DNA of 9,120 bases from Streptomyces lilacinus (GTDB lineage Bacteria; Actinomycetota; Actinomycetes; Streptomycetales; Streptomycetaceae): NCBI GenBank assembly GCA_000715685.1, contig KL569436.1:21337-30456 (forward strand), given 5' to 3'. The translations under genes were made by a program, and so were the position numbers. Positions 5,068-9,120 of the stretch are shown one piece after another. Within the stretch, counting starts at the first letter, position 1; every line of letters begins with the position of its first letter. The notes below the pieces were generated by a model that saw only the letters and a program-made list of their open reading frames with translations, was not told the DNA's origin and searched no databases.

Positions 5068-8000
5068 GCCATCGACGACCGCACCGCATCCGCATCCATA
5101 TCCGCATCCGCATCCGCATCCGCGTCCACATCTGCATTCGCCCCCACCGGCGACGACATATCCGGTGACGCCTTTCCGGCATCCCCCGCTCAGCGCAGGA
5201 TGTATTTCCTGCACGAGATGGAGGACGGAAAGCCGACCTACCACATGCCCGTGTTCCACGCGTTCGACGGGCCGGTCGACGCCGACGTCCTCGCCGTCTG
5301 CGCCCAGGCGCTGATGGACCGCCACGAGGCGCTGCGGACCCGGTTCGCGCTGGAGGACGGCGAACTGCTGCAGATCGTCGACGACGCGGCGCGGCTGGAG
5401 TGGCACACGGCCGAGGCGCGGGACGAGGGCGAGGTGGCACGCTGGCTGGAGGCCGAGCACCACCGGCCCTTCGACCTGCACGCGGGCCCGCTCTTCCGCG
5501 CGGGGCTGCTGCGGGCGCCGGGCCGCGCGCTCCTCGTGCTGGGCATGCACCACATCGTCGCGGACGGCTGGTCGGTCGGTGTGCTGATGCGCGAGCTGCT
5601 CACCGCCTACGCGGCACGCACCGGCGGCGCCGGCGACACCAGCGGCAAAAACGACACCGCGGCCCCGGACGCCGAGGAGGAGCCCGGCTTCCAGTACGCC
5701 GACTACTCCGCCTGGCAGGAGGAGTGGCTGGCCGGTCCGGCCGCCCGGCGTCAGCTGGACTACTGGGCGGGCCAACTGGCCGGCGAGCTGCCCGAGTCGG
5801 CGCTGCCGCACGACCACCGCCCCCCGGCCCCGGGGCGTCGCGACACCGCCGCCCTCCACGAGTTCCCCGTGCCCGCCGGCACGCTCGAGGCGCTGCGGGG
5901 GCTGTGCCGGGACACCGGCAGCACGCTCTACACGGGCATGCTCGCCGTCTTCCAGGTGCTGATGAGCCGCTACACCGGCCGGGACGACGTCGTCGTCGGG
6001 ACACCGGTGGCCAACCGCAACCGCAAGGAGTTCCAGGACACCGTCGGGCTCTTCGTCAACACGGTCGTCATCCGCTCCGACCTCTCAGGCGACCCGTCCT
6101 TCCGGGACTTCCTGGGCGGCGTCCGGGACACGGTCCTCGACGCGCAGGACCACCAGGACCTGCCGTTCGAGCGGGTCGTGGAGCACCTCGCCCCGGAGCG
6201 GACCGCCGACGGCGGCGCCCCGCTCTTCCACGTGATGTTCGGCCACCACGACGAGGGCGGCATGACGCGGGGCCTGCCCGGCCCGGCCGTCCGTTACGTC
6301 GAAGGCCCCGCCGGCAGCGCCAAGTTCGACCTGACCTTCGACGTCGTGGAGACCGGCGACGGCGGGGTCCGGTGCCGGCTGGAGTACCGCGCCGACCTCT
6401 TCGAGGCGGCGACGATCGAGCGGATCGCCCGCCACTACGGGCGCCTGTTGGACGAGGCCGTGGCCCGGCCCTCCCTGTCCGTCCACGCGCTGCCGATGCT
6501 CGCGGACGACGAGCGGCAGGGAATCACCACCCCGGCGGCCCCCGAGACGACCGACGCCACCCTGTGCGCCCACGAGCTGTTCGACCGGCACGCCGCCGCC
6601 CACCCCGATGCCATCGCCCTCGTCCACGGGGGCACCCGCCTCTCCTACGGCGAGCTGGACCGCCGCGCCAACCAGGTGGCGCACCGGTTGCGCGCTCTCG
6701 GCGTCGGTCCCGACACGCTCGTCGGGCTGTGCGTGCGGCGCTCGCCGGAGCTGGTCGTCGGCCTGCTCGGCATCCTCAAGGCGGGCGGCGCCTACCTGCC
6801 GCTCGACCCCGACAACCCGTCCGAGCGGCTGCGCTACATCATCGGCGACGCCGGGCTGACCCACCTCGTCGGCACCCCGGACACCGCGGACCTGTGGGGC
6901 GGGCTGCCTCTGCGCACGGTCGACCTGCTCGCGGACGCCCTGGCCGCCGAGCCGACCACCGCGCCCGTCGGCGGAGTCACCCCCGACCACCTGGCGTACG
7001 CCATCTACACCTCGGGCTCCACCGGCCGCCCGAAGGGCACCCTGATCCCGCACCGCAACATCACCCGGCTGTTCTCCGCCACCGACCACTGGTTCGGCTT
7101 CGGGCCCGACGACGTCTGGACCCTCTTCCACTCGGTCGCCTTCGACTTCTCCGTCTGGGAGCTGTGGGGCGCGCTGGCGCACGGCGGGCGCCTGGTGGTG
7201 GTGCCCTACGAGACCAGTCGGTCGCCCGAGGAGTTCCACCGCCTGCTGCGCGCCGAGCGGGTCACCGTGCTCAACCAGACGCCCTCCGCCTTCTACCAGC
7301 TGTCGCGGGCCGACGCGCACCGCACGCCGGAGGAGCGGGACGAGCTGGCGCTGCGGTTCGTCGTCTTCGGCGGCGAGGCCCTGGACGTGGGGGCGCTCAC
7401 GCCCTGGTTCGACCGGCACCCGGACACCGCGCCCCGGCTGGTCAACATGTACGGCATCACGGAGACCACCGTGCACGTCACGTACCGCCCGCTGACCGCG
7501 CGCGACGCGCGGGAGGGTCGGGGCAGCGTCATCGGCGTGCCGATCCCCGATCTCCGGCTGCACCTGCTGGACGGGCGCGGCCGGCCCGTACCCGTGGGTG
7601 TCCCGGGCGAGTTGTTCGTGGGCGGGGCCGGCCTGGCGCGAGGCTATCTGCGCCGCCCGGGGCTGACCGCCGAGCGGTTTCCCGCCGACCCGTTCGGCGG
7701 GCCGGGCGAACGGCTCTACCGCACCGGCGACCTGGCGCGGGTCCTGGCCGACGGCGAGCTGGAGTACCTGGGGCGGATCGACGACCAGGTGAAGATCCGG
7801 GGCTTCCGGATCGAGCTGGGCGAGGTCGAGGCCGCCCTCGCCGCCCATCCGCTGGCCGACGCGGCGGTGGCGCTCGTCCGGCCCGACGCCTCGGGCGCCG
7901 CCTCCCTCGTGGGCTATCTGGCGGTCACGGCGGACGCCCCGGACGGCGAGCCGACCGTGGACGCGCTGCGCGAGCACCTCGCCCGGCGCCTGCCCTCCTA

Positions 8001-9120
8001 CATGATCCCCGCCGCGTTCGTCCGGCTCGCCGCGTTCCCGCTGACCTCCAACGGCAAGGTGGACCGCCGCCGGCTGCCCGACCCGGCCGACGCCGCGTCC
8101 GACACCGGCGCGGCCCACGAGCCGCCGCGCGGGCCCGTGGAGACCGCCCTCGCCGAGGTCTGGCAGCAGGTCCTCGGCCGGGAGCGGGTGGGCGCGCTCG
8201 ACAACTACTTCTCCCTCGGCGGCGACTCGATCCGCAGCATCCAACTGCTGGCCCGCGCCCGCGAGAGGGGCCTGGACTTCTCCGTCCTCGACCTGATGCG
8301 GCACCAGACCGTCCGCCGGCTCGCGTCCGTCGTCACCACTGGCACCGACGAAGAGCCCCAGTCGGACCACGTGCCCTTCGCGCTGCTGTCCGAGCGGGAC
8401 CGGGCCGCGCTGCCCGACGGCCTGGACGACGCCTATCCGATGACCCGCCTGCAGGCCGGCATGCTCTTCCACAGCGACCTGCCCGCCGACGGGACCGTCT
8501 ACCACAACGTCGCGAGCTACCACGTCCGCGCCGCCTTCGACGAGCGGGCCTGGCGCGCGGCCGTCGCCACCCTGGCCCGCCGCCACGAGATGCTGCGCAC
8601 CTCCTTCGACCTGCACGGCTTCGACGAGCCCCTGCAGTTGGTGCACACGGACGCGGCGCCCGCCATCACCTTCGAGGACCTGAGCGGCCTGGACGAGAAC
8701 GCGCAGCGCGCGGCGGTCGCGGCGCGCTACGACGACGAGCGGCGCCGCCCGTTCGACTGGCGGCGGGCGCCCCTCGTACGCCTCCACGTCCAGCGGCGCT
8801 CCGGCGGCACGTTCCAGCTCTTCTTCGCCGAGCACCACGCCGTCATGGACGGCTGGAGCGAACGGTCGCTGTTCACCGAGCTGAGCACCTGCTACCTCGA
8901 CCACCTCGCCGGCCGGGCCGTCCCGGACGACGGGCCCCGCTCGCGCTTCGCGTCGTTCATCGCCCTGGAGCGTGCGGCCCTCGACAGCGCGGAGCAGCGC
9001 GCGTTCTGGACGGAGCGGGTGGCCGACGCCGCCGTCACGCGGCTGCCGCGGCTGCGGCCCGCGACCGGGCCCGCCCGGATGTCCTGGCACCTGGCGCCGC
9101 TGCCGGACGGCTTGCGCGAG
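5065..9120 (+). CDS. Non-ribosomal peptide synthetase, C-A(Thr)-PCP-C..., 3' end outside window
   Basis: The frame is open from TTG 5065 to the window end (1352 residues seen). After a Ser/Ala-repeat leader (to about 38), condensation domain 1 (about 40-480) shows 'SPAQRMYFLHE', 'HHIVADGWS' (His162, His163, Asp167), 'ADYSAWQ' and '[11 protein letters not shown]' (from 312), so it looks active and LCL-like. A Gly/Asp/Glu-rich insert lies between the second and third of these motifs. The adenylation domain (about 500-1005) has '[11 protein letters not shown]' (648-658), 'FDFSVWE', 'YGITETTVH', 'YRTGDLAR', '[13 protein letters not shown]' and 'NGKVDRR'. Its pocket residues D694, F695, W698, N737, V767, G769, M795, V803, H804 and K998 spell DFWNVGMVHK, close to the known Thr code. 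The carrier protein '[10 protein letters not shown]' has the phosphopantetheine Ser1055. A second condensation domain starts '[14 protein letters not shown]' (1124) with 'HHAVMDGWS' (His1257, His1258, Asp1262). Ser1055 should be loaded with threonine. No thioesterase or MbtH-like gene is in view. Confidence 0.97.
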   Translation, partial: MAIDDRTASASISASASASASTSAFAPTGDDISGDAFPASPAQRRMYFLHEMEDGKPTYHMPVFHAFDGPVDADVLAVCAQALMDRHEALRTRFALEDGELLQIVDDAARLEWHTAEARDEGEVARWLEAEHHRPFDLHAGPLFRAGLLRAPGRALLVLGMHHIVADGWSVGVLMRELLTAYAARTGGAGDTSGKNDTAAPDAEEEPGFQYADYSAWQEEWLAGPAARRQLDYWAGQLAGELPESALPHDHRPPAPGRRDTAALHEFPVPAGTLEALRGLCRDTGSTLYTGMLAVFQVLMSRYTGRDDVVVGTPVANRNRKEFQDTVGLFVNTVVIRSDLSGDPSFRDFLGGVRDTVLDAQDHQDLPFERVVEHLAPERTADGGAPLFHVMFGHHDEGGMTRGLPGPAVRYVEGPAGSAKFDLTFDVVETGDGGVRCRLEYRADLFEAATIERIARHYGRLLDEAVARPSLSVHALPMLADDERQGITTPAAPETTDATLCAHELFDRHAAAHPDAIALVHGGTRLSYGELDRRANQVAHRLRALGVGPDTLVGLCVRRSPELVVGLLGILKAGGAYLPLDPDNPSERLRYIIGDAGLTHLVGTPDTADLWGGLPLRTVDLLADALAAEPTTAPVGGVTPDHLAYAIYTSGSTGRPKGTLIPHRNITRLFSATDHWFGFGPDDVWTLFHSVAFDFSVWELWGALAHGGRLVVVPYETSRSPEEFHRLLRAERVTVLNQTPSAFYQLSRADAHRTPEERDELALRFVVFGGEALDVGALTPWFDRHPDTAPRLVNMYGITETTVHVTYRPLTARDAREGRGSVIGVPIPDLRLHLLDGRGRPVPVGVPGELFVGGAGLARGYLRRPGLTAERFPADPFGGPGERLYRTGDLARVLADGELEYLGRIDDQVKIRGFRIELGEVEAALAAHPLADAAVALVRPDASGAASLVGYLAVTADAPDGEPTVDALREHLARRLPSYMIPAAFVRLAAFPLTSNGKVDRRRLPDPADAASDTGAAHEPPRGPVETALAEVWQQVLGRERVGALDNYFSLGGDSIRSIQLLARARERGLDFSVLDLMRHQTVRRLASVVTTGTDEEPQSDHVPFALLSERDRAALPDGLDDAYPMTRLQAGMLFHSDLPADGTVYHNVASYHVRAAFDERAWRAAVATLARRHEMLRTSFDLHGFDEPLQLVHTDAAPAITFEDLSGLDENAQRAAVAARYDDERRRPFDWRRAPLVRLHVQRRSGGTFQLFFAEHHAVMDGWSERSLFTELSTCYLDHLAGRAVPDDGPRSRFASFIALERAALDSAEQRAFWTERVADAAVTRLPRLRPATGPARMSWHLAPLPDGLRE
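5085..5138 (+). repeat. Hexanucleotide repeat tract (CGCATC)n encoding a Ser-Ala leader in the NRPS
   Basis: Nine consecutive 6-bp units based on CGCATC run through this stretch; five are exact (5085, 5091, 5103, 5109, 5115) and four are one- or two-base variants. They encode an alternating Ala-Ser run at residues about 8-25 of the synthetase, ahead of the condensation domain. Because the unit is six bases, copy-number change would lengthen or shorten the leader by dipeptides without shifting the frame. Confidence 0.85.

Noticed and set aside
5085..5138. Short repeated units considered as a CRISPR array or iteron origin
   Set aside because: The units are contiguous 6-mers with no spacers and lie in frame inside a coding sequence, so this is a microsatellite.
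6085..9090. 1001-codon open frame on the minus strand opposite the NRPS
   Set aside because: It is the antisense shadow of a high-GC coding region: the plus strand encodes unmistakable NRPS core motifs throughout, while the minus-strand product is low-complexity Gly/Arg/Val/Gln-rich sequence with no recognisable domain.

Overview
The window is high-GC DNA with strong third-position GC bias, GTG/TTG starts, an ergothioneine locus, a dodecin close to the mycobacterial one, LuxR-type regulators and a large non-ribosomal peptide synthetase (NRPS). Together these point to an actinomycete chromosome, most likely Streptomyces or a close relative. The genus is inferred from gene content and composition, not from a marker gene.

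Layout. Positions 1-1262 (+) carry the end of egtC and complete egtD, translationally coupled, from the ergothioneine operon. A perfect 12-bp-stem hairpin follows egtD, and a second one precedes a small dodecin gene (1390-1605, +). A PlsC-type acyltransferase (1679-2437, -) converges on the dodecin gene. Upstream of plsC on the same strand is a TrmB-like/LuxR-type regulator (2546-3577, -). These left-hand genes look like housekeeping chromosome up to about 2.5 kb.

From about 3.6 kb everything reads rightward: a small predicted secreted peptide (3725-3934), a 75-residue stand-alone LuxR-type HTH protein (4045-4272), a terminator, a regulatory region with a perfect 22-bp palindrome and nested repeats, a degenerate JmjC/cupin-like protein without metal ligands (4525-4983), and an NRPS (5065 to beyond 9120) beginning at a TTG codon. 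The visible 1352 residues are C-A-PCP-C(partial). The adenylation pocket reads D-F-W-N-V-G-M-V-H-K, close to the known threonine code, so the first module is predicted to load L-Thr.

The right half is therefore read as the left edge of an NRPS biosynthetic cluster with its regulators: two DNA-binding proteins, a palindromic operator candidate, a possible peptide signal and a cupin-fold accessory protein in front of the synthetase. The boundary with the ergothioneine/lipid genes probably lies between plsC and the TrmB-LuxR gene. No gene-free stretch exceeds 300 bases; the longest (4273-4524) holds a terminator and the palindrome region. No tRNA, rRNA, CRISPR, insertion sequence or attachment site was seen.
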